A DNA stretch of 64,000 nucleotides from Verrucomicrobiota bacterium (GCA_027493615.1 JAOSKK010000001.1:797629-861628); one strand, 5' to 3'. Counted from the first letter of the stretch, positions 1-9,251 are shown. The notes: a model not told the origin generated them from the sequence alone. Program-made: numbers and translations.

Positions 1-377
1 GCCACGAGCGTCGTGTAGCTGGTCTCCAGGCGGGAGATGTAGGGGCTGATTTCCTGGAACCAGCGGCTCGGGGCCACCCAGCCGGCACCCATCGAGGGCT
101 CCGGCTGGCCGGCCACCGGCAGGTGATCGGCGTTGTCATCGGCATACAGGAGATACGCGAGGACGATCTGCTTCTCGTTGCTGGTGCACTTGATGGACTT
201 CGCCTTCTCCTTGGCCCGGGCGAGGGCAGGGAGCAAGAGACCCGCGAGGATGGCGATCACCGCGATCACCACGAGCAGTTCAATCAGCGTAAAACCCTGG
301 CGCGCTCCGCGGGTGCCGGGTACCGGTGCCGCGGGCGGAACACGCGTGGAGACAGCGAGACGTTGGGCTTTTGGCAC
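1..377 (-). CDS. Type II pseudopilin / prepilin-type protein (partial, 3' end outside window)
   Basis: Translated from the reverse strand, the protein has a short basic leader ending in ARQG, then the class III signal peptide and helix [20 protein letters not shown], followed by a region rich in Lys and Ala and the motif CTSNEKQI. This is the N-terminal cleavage/methylation domain of type II pseudopilins; Verrucomicrobiota and Planctomycetes encode many such proteins with a C-terminal domain that lies beyond base 1 here. The only in-frame start after an in-frame TAG is GTG at 377, which gives a leader of about 28 residues. The protein would be cleaved by a prepilin peptidase and inserted in the inner membrane. 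Its exact role (secretion pseudopilin or anchored surface protein) is not determined. Confidence 0.85.
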   Translation of the reverse strand, partial: MPKAQRLAVSTRVPPAAPVPGTRGARQGFTLIELLVVIAVIAILAGLLLPALARAKEKAKSIKCTSNEKQIVLAYLLYADDNADHLPVAGQPEPSMGAGWVAPSRWFQEISPYISRLETSYTTLV

Positions 378-465
378 GGCGGAACCCTACGCGCGGGAGC
401 GGGAGGGGGCAACGGCGAAAGTGGTTCTTGATCCGCGGTGTGAAGCAGGATTGGGTACGCAGCGT

Positions 466-1987
466 ATGAGGAACGCCGGTTTGCCGGTCAGCATCTTCAA
501 CGACGTCATCGGGCCCGTCATGCGGGGCCCGTCCAGTTCCCACTGCGCGGCCGCCCTGCGCATCGGACGGCTGGCGCGGGACTTGATGGGCGGGCAGATC
601 GACGAGGTGCGGGTCGAATTCGATCGCCAGGGTTCGCTGCCCACCACGCACGAGAGCCAGGGTTCCGACATGGGCTTGTTCGGGGGGTTGCTGGGCTGGG
701 ACGCCGCCGATGAGCGGTTGCCGGGTTCGGCCGAGGCCTTGCGGGCGGCGGGCGTCCACGTTCGCGTCGAGATCATCGACGCCGGCGATGTTCACCCCAA
801 CACCTATCGCCTGACCTTGCGCCATGGACGCGACCAACACTCGCTGATCGCCCTGTCCACCGGCGGCGGCATGATCGAGGTCATCAGCCTGGATGGGCAC
901 CCGGTGTCGCTGTTCGGCGACTACCACGAGACGCTCCTCTGGCTGAAGGGCGACGGCCAGGCGGTGGCGCGGCGGTTGGCGGAGTCGCGCGCGTGGGACG
1001 ATGTCGTCGTCCACGCGGGGGCGGGCGGAGATCTGGTGGAGATCAAGGGCCCGCGCTTTGTGAGCGACGAAGCGATCGAATCCCTGCGCGCTGTCACGCC
1101 GGTGCGCGAGGTGAAACGGCTGTCCCCCGTGTTGCCTGTGCCGTCCTGGCGGGGTATGACGGCGCCATTCACGACGGGCGAGGCGATGCTGCGGCATGAT
1201 GCCGGCCGGAACGCGCCGCTCTGGCGACTGGCGGTCGAGTACGAGCGGGCCCGGGGCAACCTGACCGAGGGCGAATGCCTGGATCGGATGGTCGCAATCG
1301 TGCGCTTGATGCGGCATTCCATCCAGCAGGGCATTGCCGGCACGCAGTACGAGGACCGGATCTTGGGGCATCAATGCGGCCGGCTCGCCGAGCTTCGGCA
1401 GCGTGGTCGCTTGCTCGACGGGGGCGCTCAACCGCGTGCTGCTGTACGTCTCGGCGTTGATGGAGGTGAAGAGCGCGATGGGCGTGATCGTGGCGGCACC
1501 CACCGCGGGCGCATGTGCGGCATTGCCCGGAGCCGTGATCGCGGTGGCGGAGGAGATGGGATTGTCCGAGGAGGCCATGGCCCGGGCGTTGCTGGCGAGC
1601 GGGCTCATTGGCGTGTTCATCGCCAGCCGGTGGACCTTCGCGGCGGAGGTCGGGGGTTGTCAGGCCGAAGGCGGTTCGGCGGCGGCCATGGCGGCGGCGG
1701 CCCTGGTGACGCTGGCGGATGGGACCCTGACGCAGACCATGGCCGCGGCGTCACTCGCGCTCCAGAGTCTGCTCGGGCTCATCTGCGATCCAGTGGCCAA
1801 CCGCGTCGAGGTGCCGTGTCTGGGCAAGAACGTGCTGGCGGCGAGCCACGCGTTCTCGTGCGCAAACCTGGCGTTGGCGGAGTACGATCCGGTCATCCCG
1901 TTTGACGAGGTCGTCGAGGCGGCTCAACGGGTGGGCGGGCAGATGCCGCGGAACTGCGTTGCACCGGTCTGGGCGGTCTCTCCGTGA
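466..1987 (+). CDS. sdaA: L-serine ammonia-lyase, single-chain iron-sulfur type (one frameshift)
   Basis: Converts L-serine to pyruvate and ammonia using a [4Fe-4S] cluster. The first half is the SdaA beta domain, with SIFNDVIGPVMRGPSSSH near the start and GGGMIEV in the middle. The second half is the alpha domain with LNRVLLYVSALMEVKSAMGV, a Cys in GACAALPG, GGCQAEGG and CDPVANRVEVPC, which supply the cluster cysteines. The beta-alpha order in one chain matches the E. coli SdaA layout, about 506 residues in total. The frame changes near 1420-1428 inside a run of five G; removing one G restores LLDGALNR. ATG at 466 was chosen; a TTG at 481 next to the conserved PVSIFNDV is an alternative. The shift looks like a sequencing indel. 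Confidence 0.9.
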
Positions 1988-2104
1988 CCCCGACCTCGCT
2001 GGCCTTGGAGCGAACGCTGGCGAACCGGAAGACCGCCGCGTGCGGCGCACGGAGTTGTGGGGGGCGCGTGCTGACGGCGGTTCACCCGCAGCGCCTACCC
2101 CGCC
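1988..2104. other. Short intergenic spacer after sdaA
   Basis: No credible gene. Overlapping open frames here have no recognisable protein features. The spacer leads directly into the GTAG palindrome array. Confidence 0.5.
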
Positions 2105-2293
2105 GTAGGAGTCGAGGTAACGAGACTCACGCCCGGCAGAGCCTCCTGACGTCGGCGCCACCCGTCCCCGTAGGAGTCGAGGTAACGAGACTCACGCCCG
2201 GCAGAGCCTCCTGACGTCGGCGCCACCCGTCCCCCGTAGGAGTCGAGGTAACGAGACTCACGCCAGGCAGAGCCTCCTCACGTCGGCGCCTAC
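2105..2293. repeat. Tandem array of paired GTAG-headed palindromes (REP/BIME-like)
   Basis: Three consecutive copies of a roughly 65-bp unit. Each begins with GTAGGAGTCGAGGTAACGAG (starts at 2105, 2170 and 2236) and ends with an inverted second palindrome, GCCTCCTGACGTCGGCGCC (2141-2159, 2206-2224, 2272-2290). The third copy is complete to CTAC at 2293, so the second palindrome also starts with GTAG on the opposite strand. The first two copies are almost identical, indicating recent tandem duplication. The same two motifs recur singly elsewhere in this window. A 5' GTAG followed by an imperfect hairpin is the hallmark of REP sequences handled by RAYT transposases. Confidence 0.85.
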
Positions 2294-2349
2294 AGTCGGT
2301 CGCGGGTCCATGCCGAGTACGAAATGCCCGGGTTCGCGCATGGACTTCG

Positions 2350-3440
2350 AAGCTGGAATCAGATGGGCATTGTAGACGCGCGCCCGCACGGCGAGGTTCC
2401 GGTCGTCGGCCTTGAATGGCTCGATCGGGTTCGCCAGGGACCCCGCGATCGGCCGCAGCAACGAGTCGGGCCGCGGTTGGCTGAAGCCGTAGATGCCGAA
2501 CCGGTTGTTGGCAGCGTCGGTGCGGATGTGGCGGGCATCGTGTCGGTCGCCCCAGCCAACAGCGCAAAGGATCGGGCGGGTGTGGGGACCGAACATGAGG
2601 GCGACGATGCGCAATGCCCCGGGGCTGCCGCGAGAATCCATGCCCCAATCCAGTTCCTTCAGGCGGCGTGACCCGGCGATGGTCGCATCGCGGACCTGGT
2701 TGCACGACGGCCAGAGGATGCAATCAGGCTACACAGGTTTGGCCGTCGAACGAATGCGTTCCCGGCAACGGTCCAGCGCCAGCCGTTGGTAAGCCAGCCT
2801 GGCTTCGGCGGTAAGATTGGCTTCCCCAGGCAAGGGTGGGCCAGTGAACTGCGCGAACAGCACCTGCTCCGCGGACACCACTGGCCCTGACGCACTGCGT
2901 CGCCCGGGTTCCAGAACCAGTCCATCCTGAAGCCGTCCATGCCGCTTATTGTCAGTCTCTCCTCGACGGCTTCGGCCAGGTAATCCAGGTGCGCATATCG
3001 GTGAAAGGCAGATGATTGGCACTGGGGGTGCCTTAGCTGAGGGTCGGATGCGCCGCGCCCCAGCGGGTGTTCGCGCCCAGGGAGAAGTAGCCGATCACCT
3101 GCATCTGGCGGTCGTGGCCCACACGGACCCGTTCGGGCAGGAAATCGTGGTTGAGGCCCGGATGCGGCAGGATCGTGCCTCCCTGGTACCATGCGCAACC
3201 GTTGCAGGAGACCGCGAAGGTCTGAATGACGTCTGTCCCGAGGGCCGGGTACCCACGCGACTTGGGCAGCGGGGTCGGCATCAGCCCAGAGCCCGGGCGG
3301 GGCGAAGCCGTTCGGCCCGCCGGGCCCCCAGTTGAAGTCTACGCAGAAGCCGGCGCGGATCACTCTGGTCCTCGGAGCATGGACGAAGTTGGGTCCGGCG
3401 GGTTGTCCAGGCTGGGCAACGGGTGGGACACCCTCGGCCG
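2350..3440 (-). pseudogene. Decayed glycoside-hydrolase-like gene (alpha-L-fucosidase-like TIM barrel)
   Basis: Reading leftwards, pieces of one protein appear in different frames: CVDFNWGPGGPNGFAPPGLW, then AWYQGGTILPHPGLNHDFLP, QVIGYFSLGANTRWGAAHP, MDGFRMDWFWNPGDA, VLFAQFTGPPLPGEANL and finally CILWPSCNQVRDATIAGSRR and GIYGFSQPRPDSLLRPIAG. This order looks like a secreted glycosidase-type protein seen in Verrucomicrobiota. Besides several frameshifts there is an in-frame TAG just before CILWPSCN, near 2727-2735, and the start region is unclear. The density of lesions exceeds that of neighbouring genes, so this is probably a true pseudogene. The family assignment is from memory of similar proteins and is tentative. 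Confidence 0.6.
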
Positions 3441-3725
3441 GGATAGGCGCGGGCAGGACGGACCGCATGGCCATTGGGGTGTTCCCGGCGTCCGAACCGT
3501 GGAGAACCCATCACTTCTGCGGCGACGCAAAGCGGCGCTGGAAGACAGCGCACTCCGAACGCTCCACGCAGGCCGGGGCGCTGGAGGGACGCAATGCGTG
3601 CGGAGTGCGCCGACTTCCGTCTTGGTCGCCGGCCGCACGGGCGGCACCCTCGCTCCATGGCCGCAACCGAATGGCCGGGACCGTGCTTCCCCCGGCGAAC
3701 GGCCGGTGATGCCTGGATGGGTGGT
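3441..3725. other. Intergenic region without a recognised gene
   Basis: Contains a GC-rich stretch in which GGCGCTGGA occurs twice (about 3534 and 3578), with related CACTCCGAACGCTCC words. Open frames here have low-complexity Arg/Ala-rich translations and no recognisable domain. Confidence 0.4.
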
Positions 3726-5158
3726 TCAGCCTTCCTCAACGAGCTTCATGCCCAGCAGGCGGACGAGGTGGCGGGCGGTGTCCATGTGGTCGTCATAGAA
3801 CACCACGCGGTGCAACAGCGTCATGGCATCCTCGCTGTCAATGGCGCTGCCCCAGTTGGCGGCCATCGTCGCCGCATCGCGCACCTCGGTGACGATTTGG
3901 GTGCGGCAGGCGCGCACCGACCTGGCCGGGACTTCGATGATCTTGCCGGTGGAGGCCAGCAACGTCTCGAGGTTGACCAGCTTGGTGCGGGTGATCGTCT
4001 GGCCCACGCGGTACAGGACCTCCGGCACGCAGCCGCTGCCGCTGACCTCGGAATGGCCGCGCAGAAGATACGGCGCTGGCTTGCTGCCGACACCATCCAT
4101 TTTTAGGGGCGCCGTGCAGTGGGCGGTCCACAGCACGTTGCGCGAGGTGTCGAAGGTCGCGTTGCCCTGAAAGCCCGCGCGGTCGGTCACGTACTGGAAC
4201 AGCATCATGGTCAACAACGAGTCCATGTCGCCTTCGCAGGCCGCCGGAATGCCCGCGTCGCGCAGCCGGGCGAAGCCCAGGCAGGGGGAATCCCTTCGGC
4301 AGCCATCCCATGCAGGTACCGATCGCCAGTCCCTGTGCCTGTTCGCGCTCGACCAGACGCTGCAACGCCACGCTGACCCGGGCCGCTTTTTGGATGTCGT
4401 CCGCGGTCGGTTCGACGATTTCCCTGGCCTCCCGGGTCCATCGGTCCGCCTCGCCGCGCACCGCGCTGGCTTCGGCGCCGTCAATCAGTTCGCCGAACTT
4501 CTTTTCCTCCACGATGACGACGTCCGCGCCCAGGCGCTTCTTGATCTCCTCGGGCGACTGCGCAGGCTGGGTCCCGCGGGCGGGCGGGAAGAGCAGGAGG
4601 CGACTCTGCTGCATCAGGGGATGACGCGCAGCAGGCGCAGCGCGCGCTCGAGTTCGTTGTAATCGCTCGTGGGGAAGAGGCTGACCCGCTTGCCCTGGCG
4701 CTGCCAGCGGTGCGCGTACATCCAGTCGTGACCGCTGGCCGGCAGCGAGAACACGATCATGGGATGGGCGCGGTCGAGGATCGGTTGCACCACGCGGGTC
4801 AGGGCGAAGATCTCCAGGTTGATGGCCAGGACGGGTGTTCCGGGGCCGGCCTTGTCGAGGAGCGCCGCCGTCTGCTCCGCATTGACCGACTGCCCGATGA
4901 GCAGTTCGATGTTGCCAAGGTCCTTCTCCGCCTTCGCCAGGCGGGCCTGCATGGCTTCGTACTGTGTGGCATCGGCCCCCACCCGCGATCGGCGGGACCG
5001 GGCGTGCCGGAGAAGATGACGCAGATGCGCGCCTTGCGCCGGGGTTGGGGACGGGGCCCGTCCGCGGCCAGGGCGCGGCTCAGGGTGGCGCCCGAAAGCA
5101 CCCATCCGGCGGCGATGCCCGTTTGCAGGAACTCGCGTCGCGTACACTGGTCACACAT
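3726..5158 (-). CDS. Tat-exported protein with L-fucose/L-arabinose isomerase-like fold (about 3 frameshifts)
   Basis: The N-terminus MCDQCTRREFLQTGIAAGWV is a twin-arginine signal (RREFLQ) followed by a hydrophobic stretch. The mature part contains IELLIGQSVNAEQTAALLDK, TCMGWLPKGFP, CEGDMDSLLTMMLFQYVTD and LRGHSEVSGSGCVPEVLYRV, a pattern like the FucI/AraA C-terminal region where a conserved Glu-Gly-Asp and His occur. Frame changes lie near 4985, 4612 and 4280; the middle one creates a TGA directly followed by an ATG, which could be misread as two genes. About 475 residues. Export by Tat suggests that a folded, perhaps metal-loaded, enzyme acts in the periplasm. The substrate is unknown; sugar isomerase activity is inference. 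Confidence 0.65.
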
Positions 5159-5298
5159 AATAATGCTCTCCTGTTGCTGCGGTTATTCTGTTGTCGATGG
5201 CGTCGTGCCGAATCTCCGCGGAGCATCAGCATGCGTCATGCATCGTCGCCGCAGGATTTGCGGATGACGCTGCTCAGGACGACCGCGGTTGTCAAGCC

Positions 5299-5328
5299 TT
5301 CCCAAGGGGTCAGTCCCACAGATTGACA
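5299..5328 (+). repeat. Left inverted repeat flanking the RAYT gene
   Basis: Starts TTCCCAAGGGGTCAGTCCCA and ends CAGATTGACA. It matches the reverse complement of 6285-6314 at 29 of 30 positions. It lies 29 bp upstream of the transposase start codon and probably marks one end of the element. Confidence 0.85.
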
Positions 5329-5357
5329 CATCCGGGGTCCCGCGGGATCCTCCCCGC

Positions 5358-6290
5358 ATGGCCAGGAAGCTGCGCATCGAGTACCCCGGCGCCGTGTATC
5401 ACGTCATGAACCGGGGCGACCGGCGGGAGGTGATTTTCCGGGATGACACGGATCGGGAGGCGTTCCTGCGAACTCTGGGTGAGGCGTGCGAGAAGACCGG
5501 CTGGCAGGTGCATGCCTATTGTTTGATGGGCAACCATTTCCATCTGGTGATGGAGACCCCTCAGGGGAATCTGGTCGCCGGGATGAAATGGCTGCTGGGA
5601 ACGTACACGGGACGGTTCAACCGGCGGCACAAGCTGTCCGGGCACCTCTTTGGCGGGCGTTACAGGGCGCTCGTGGTCGACGCGGCCAGCCGTGGTTATC
5701 TGCGGACGGCGTGTGAATATGTCCATCTGAATCCGGTGCGGGCGCAGTTGCTCCGGCCCGAGCAACGGTTGCGGGACTACCCGTGGAGCAGTTATCCAGC
5801 GTATCTGGATCGGCCGGGGCGGCGTCCGGTGTGGCTGCGGGTGGACCGGGTGCTGGGGGAGGCGGGCATCCCGAAGGACAGCGGGCCGGGCCGGAGGCAG
5901 TTTGAGCGGTGCATGGAGGAGCGGCGGCGGCAGGACAGCCCGGAGGATTACCGGCGGATCCGCCGCGGCTGGTGTTGGGGCGAGGCGGCGTTTCGCAAGG
6001 AACTGCTCGCCCAGATCGCCGAGCGGCGCGGGACTTCGCACTACGGCGAGGAACTGCGGGAGAGCGCGGAGCAGAAGGCGGAGCGGTTGGTGCGGGAGCG
6101 ACTGGGGGAGTGGGGCTGGACGGAGGCCGAGCTGGGGCGCCGACGCAAGGGCGATCCGGCGAAGGTGCGGCTGGCGGAGGACCTGCGGGCGAAGAGCACG
6201 ATGACGCTGGCGTGGATTGCGGCGCGGCTGCGGATGGGGTCGGGGGCGGCGTTGTCCAATCTGCTGAGCGCGCGGAGGCGGAAGTGTTAA
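5358..6290 (+). CDS. REP-associated tyrosine transposase (RAYT, Y1_Tnp / HUH family)
   Basis: 310 residues. It starts MARKLRIEYPGAVYHVMNRG, has the HUH metal motif in YCLMGNHFHLVMETP near residues 55-70, GHLFGGRYRALVVD, and the conserved EYVHLNPVRA block in which the active tyrosine of this family lies, then YPWSSYPAYL. The C-terminal 110 residues are basic and helical (AERLVRERLGEWGWTEAELG and TLAWIAARLRMGSGAALSNL), resembling the DnaA-like DNA-binding tail of many RAYTs. These enzymes cut and move single-stranded DNA at palindromes. The ORF is intact. A 30-bp inverted repeat brackets it, and the TAA stop lies inside the right arm. The ATG at 5358 is the start of the conserved domain. Confidence 0.9.
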   Translation: MARKLRIEYPGAVYHVMNRGDRREVIFRDDTDREAFLRTLGEACEKTGWQVHAYCLMGNHFHLVMETPQGNLVAGMKWLLGTYTGRFNRRHKLSGHLFGGRYRALVVDAASRGYLRTACEYVHLNPVRAQLLRPEQRLRDYPWSSYPAYLDRPGRRPVWLRVDRVLGEAGIPKDSGPGRRQFERCMEERRRQDSPEDYRRIRRGWCWGEAAFRKELLAQIAERRGTSHYGEELRESAEQKAERLVRERLGEWGWTEAELGRRRKGDPAKVRLAEDLRAKSTMTLAWIAARLRMGSGAALSNLLSARRRKC

Positions 6291-6314
6291 TCTGTGGGAC
6301 TGACCCCTTGGGAA
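6285..6314 (-). repeat. Right inverted repeat flanking the RAYT gene
   Basis: Reads TGTTAATCTGTGGGACTGAC then CCCTTGGGAA, the inverse of the left arm at 5299-5328 with one mismatch. It contains the transposase stop codon (6288-6290). Element ends of this sort imply a unit of about 1.0 kb from 5299 to 6314. Confidence 0.85.
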
Positions 6315-6378
6315 GCATTTCCTTTCTTGATGACCCGGAACAGTTCTGCCAGCTTCCCTGCGGAAGCTGCGTCGGACC

Positions 6379-7818
6379 ATGAGCGCATCCTCGTCACAAC
6401 CGGCCGACCCGAAGTACGCGTGGTGGGAACTCACCCGCGCGGCGCAACAGAAGCGCTCGGCGGAGGAGCGGGTGGCAGATTTTCTGGAGATCTACGGGCC
6501 GTACGACGAGGAGACGGCGCGGGCCCAGGCCCGGCGGTGCGTGCAATGCCCCGAGCCGGCCTGCGTGGCGGGCTGTCCCCTGGGCAACCGGATTCCGGAA
6601 TGGCTGGCCTTGACCGCCGAAGGCCAGTTTCTCGAGGCGGCGGCCCTGCTGCACTCGACCAGCAGCCTTCCGGAGATCTGCGCCCGGGTGTGTCCCGCCG
6701 ATCGAAAGTGCGAGGACATGTGCATCCTGAACGGCCGGGCCGAGCCGGTGTCGATCAGTGCCATCGAGCAGTTCCTCAACGAGTACGCCTTCCAGCACGG
6801 CGGGGTGGAAGAGGCTCCGGCCACCCCGAACGGCCTGAAGGTGGCCGTGATCGGGTCAGGGCCCGGTGGCCTGACCTGCGCCGATGTGTTATCGCGCCGC
6901 GGCTACGCCGTGACGGTGTTTGACTGGCGGGCCACGCCCGGCGGCCTGCTGGTGAGCGGCACGCCGGCGTTCCGGCTTGAGCGCTCGATTGTGGAACGGC
7001 GCATCACGTTGTTGGAGGCGCGGGGGGTCGTGTTCCGGTTGGGGGTGTTGCTGGGCGAAGAGGTTGGTTACGGTGACCTGCGGGACGGGTTCGACGCCAT
7101 CTTCCTGGGGTTCGGTGCCCGGAAGCCGGCCGACCTCGAGGTGCCCGGACGCGAACTGCCGGGGGTGGCGCACGTGCTGGATCTGCTGGTCCAGGACCAT
7201 CCCGGGACGGCGGTGGGGCAGGGGAGGATTGACGTGCGGGACAAGCGGGTCGTCGTGATCGGAGGCGGCGACATGGCCCTGGCCGGGGTACGGACGGCGA
7301 TCCGGGGGGCGCGCCTGGTGACGTGCGTTTACCGGCGGGATGAAGCCGAGCTGCCCTGCAGTCGGCGGGAGTATGAAAACGCGGTGGAAGAAGGCGCGCA
7401 GTTCGTCTTTCTGGTCATGCCAGCCGCGGTGCTGGGCGACGCCGCGGGTGGCGTCAAGGGCCTCCAATTGCGACGCACGGAGTTGGGCGCGGTCGATGCC
7501 CAGGGACGCCGCAGTTGGAGCGAGTTGCCGGGGACCGAGTTCGAGATCCCGGCGGATCTGATCCTGCTGGCGCTGGGCTTCGCCCCGGTGCCGCTACCGG
7601 CGGAGCATCTCTTCGGGAGTCTCGAGCGCAACGCGGACGGCAGTCTTCGGGTGGATGCCAATCTGATGACCAGTGAGCCGGGCGTGTTTGCGGGCGGCGA
7701 CCTGGTGCGGGGACCCAGCACGGTGCTCGAGGTGGTGCGCGATGCCCGCCGGGCGGCGCAGGGCATCCACCGGTTCCTCCTGCCGCGCCTCGTGGATCTG
7801 GCCGAGTCGGCGACATGA
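6379..7818 (+). CDS. GltD-like NAD(P)H-dependent oxidoreductase (glutamate synthase small subunit family)
   Basis: 479 residues, intact. The N-terminal third has the cysteine set of GltD-type iron-sulfur domains (CVQCPEPACVAGCPLGNRIP and CARVCPADRKCEDMC). It is followed by an FAD-binding GSGPGGLTCADVLSRRGY near residue 157, a NAD(P)H-binding GGGDMALAG near 295 and a C-terminal FAD motif VFAGGDLVRGPSTV. Canonical GltD has TAM after GGGD, so MALAG is a variant. No large GltB subunit is nearby. The gene lies 67 bp upstream of nuoA in the same direction, so it may pass electrons between NAD(P)H and ferredoxin for the complex I operon instead of making glutamate; that is inference. Confidence 0.8.
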   Translation: MSASSSQPADPKYAWWELTRAAQQKRSAEERVADFLEIYGPYDEETARAQARRCVQCPEPACVAGCPLGNRIPEWLALTAEGQFLEAAALLHSTSSLPEICARVCPADRKCEDMCILNGRAEPVSISAIEQFLNEYAFQHGGVEEAPATPNGLKVAVIGSGPGGLTCADVLSRRGYAVTVFDWRATPGGLLVSGTPAFRLERSIVERRITLLEARGVVFRLGVLLGEEVGYGDLRDGFDAIFLGFGARKPADLEVPGRELPGVAHVLDLLVQDHPGTAVGQGRIDVRDKRVVVIGGGDMALAGVRTAIRGARLVTCVYRRDEAELPCSRREYENAVEEGAQFVFLVMPAAVLGDAAGGVKGLQLRRTELGAVDAQGRRSWSELPGTEFEIPADLILLALGFAPVPLPAEHLFGSLERNADGSLRVDANLMTSEPGVFAGGDLVRGPSTVLEVVRDARRAAQGIHRFLLPRLVDLAESAT

Positions 7819-7885
7819 GGCACTGCCGACCATCACGGCCCAAGCGCAGCCCCGGTCGGCAGGCACGGCAGGGCAGGGGAGGGTC

Positions 7886-8288
7886 ATGACGCCGGACACG
7901 TTCGAACTGGACCTGATTTACGTGCTGGCCTTCTGCCTGGGCGGGCTGGCGTTTGCGATCGGCCCCTTCTTCGTGGTGCATCTGGTCGCGGCCCGCACCA
8001 CCCGGGCGTCGGCCAACAAGACCGAGCAGATTGTGGAGTGCGGGGGTCGAGCCCATCGGAGATGCCTGGATCCGGTACAGCGTCGTGTACTACCTGTACG
8101 CGCTGATCTTCGTGGCGTTTGCGGTGGATGTGCTCTTTCTGCTGCCGGTGGCACTGGTCTATGACCGGGTGTTTGTCCTGCGCGACTTCGTCGAAGTGGT
8201 CATTTTCGTGGGCATCCTGTCGCTGGTGCTGGTGTACGCCGTCTGCAAAGGCCTTTTCGTATGGACACGCAAGCCCCCGTCCCCGTGA
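7886..8288 (+). CDS. nuoA: NADH-quinone oxidoreductase subunit A (one frameshift)
   Basis: Small membrane subunit of complex I with three transmembrane helices. The N-terminal helix is [20 protein letters not shown]; the conserved loop is KTEQIVECG followed, after the shift, by [20 protein letters not shown], and the last helix is [17 protein letters not shown]. The loop Cys in ECGVEP contacts the quinone site region in known structures. The frame changes near 8040 within GGGGG; one G fewer restores ECGVEP. It overlaps the nuoB start by 28 bases. Confidence 0.92.
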
Positions 8289-8799
8289 AACCGCCGGACA
8301 CACCGGAGATCCCGCCCGAGTGTTCCGCACTGGTCCGGTTCGCAAAGCTGGACGAACTGCTGGCGTTGGGGCGGGCCAATTCGCTCTGGCCGCTCACGTT
8401 TGGCCTGGCGTGTTGTGCCATCGAGATGATGGCGGCCGGGGCGTCGCGCTTTGACATTTCGCGGTTCGGCGCCGAGGTCTTCCGGCCCTCGCCGCGGCAG
8501 GCGGATGTAATGATCGTGGCCGGGACGATCAACCGGAAGATGGCCCCGGCGGTCAAGACCCTCTACGACCAGATGCCGGAGCCCAAGTGGGTCATCGCCA
8601 TGGGCAACTGTGCGATTTCGGGAGGGCCGTTTGTCTTTCCGGGACAGTACGCGGTGGTGGAGGGGTCGAGAAGCTGTTTCCGGTGGACGTGTATGTGCCG
8701 GGTTGTCCGCCGCGACCCGAAGCACTGATCGAAGGCTTGCTGGCCCTTGAGGAAAAGATCACTGGCAAGCGGCGTTGGCCCCGGGTCCCCTCGGCATGA
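8261..8799 (+). CDS. nuoB: NADH-quinone oxidoreductase subunit B (one frameshift)
   Basis: Carries the terminal [4Fe-4S] cluster N2 that reduces quinone. The four ligands are visible: the tandem cysteines in [13 protein letters not shown], the Cys in [12 protein letters not shown] and the Cys in [15 protein letters not shown]. The frame changes near 8662; adding one G to GGGG restores [14 protein letters not shown]. About 179 residues. It starts inside nuoA, and its TGA overlaps the nuoC ATG (8796-8799), so translation is probably coupled. Confidence 0.93.
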
Positions 8800-9251
8800 G
8801 CGCGGTGCTTGATTCGCTGGAAGCCGCGTTTCGCGAAGGCCTGCCTGCGGCCCGGTGTGAGCGTCCCAACGCAGTCGTCCATGGCTGTCATCTCGACGTG
8901 TCGGTCGCCCCGGACGAGGTCGTGGAAGCCGCCCGGATCCTGGAGCGGCAGGGGTTTGCCATCGACGCGATCACCGGCGTGGACTGGATTGCCACGGCGG
9001 AGTTCGCGGTCGTCTATGATTACTTTCACCTCACGGCCCGGGAGCATGTGGTGGTGCGGACCCGCGTGCCACGCGACGCCCCGGAACTCCCGAGCGTTGC
9101 CGGCGTCTATGCCGGGGCCAACTGGCACGAGCGCGAGACCCACGAGTTCTTCGGCATCCGGTTCCGGGGACATCCGAACCTGACGCCCCTCTTGCTGCCG
9201 GAGGACGCGACCTATCACCCTTTGCGGAAGGACTTCACCGGTGTTGCTTGA
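8796..9251 (+). CDS. nuoC: NADH-quinone oxidoreductase subunit C
   Basis: 151 residues, intact. The 30-kDa subunit signature is present in [20 protein letters not shown] and the closing PLRKDF. It sits in the peripheral arm next to NuoD. It is separate from nuoD, unlike the fused NuoCD of E. coli. The start overlaps the nuoB stop and the end overlaps the nuoD start (GTG at 9241). Confidence 0.93.
   Translation: MSAVLDSLEAAFREGLPAARCERPNAVVHGCHLDVSVAPDEVVEAARILERQGFAIDAITGVDWIATAEFAVVYDYFHLTAREHVVVRTRVPRDAPELPSVAGVYAGANWHERETHEFFGIRFRGHPNLTPLLLPEDATYHPLRKDFTGVA

Noticed and set aside
2105-2293. CRISPR-like array of repeats about 65 bp apart
   Set aside because: The whole 65-bp unit, including the would-be spacers, is repeated almost identically, and there are no cas genes.
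4614-5147. Separate small gene ending at 4614, with a second gene starting at the following ATG
   Set aside because: Both parts align in order with a single FucI-like protein; the TGA-ATG junction is best explained by a one-base indel.
7953-8288. Separate small membrane protein after nuoA
   Set aside because: It is the second half of nuoA in a shifted frame (VEPIGDAW follows ECG in the family).
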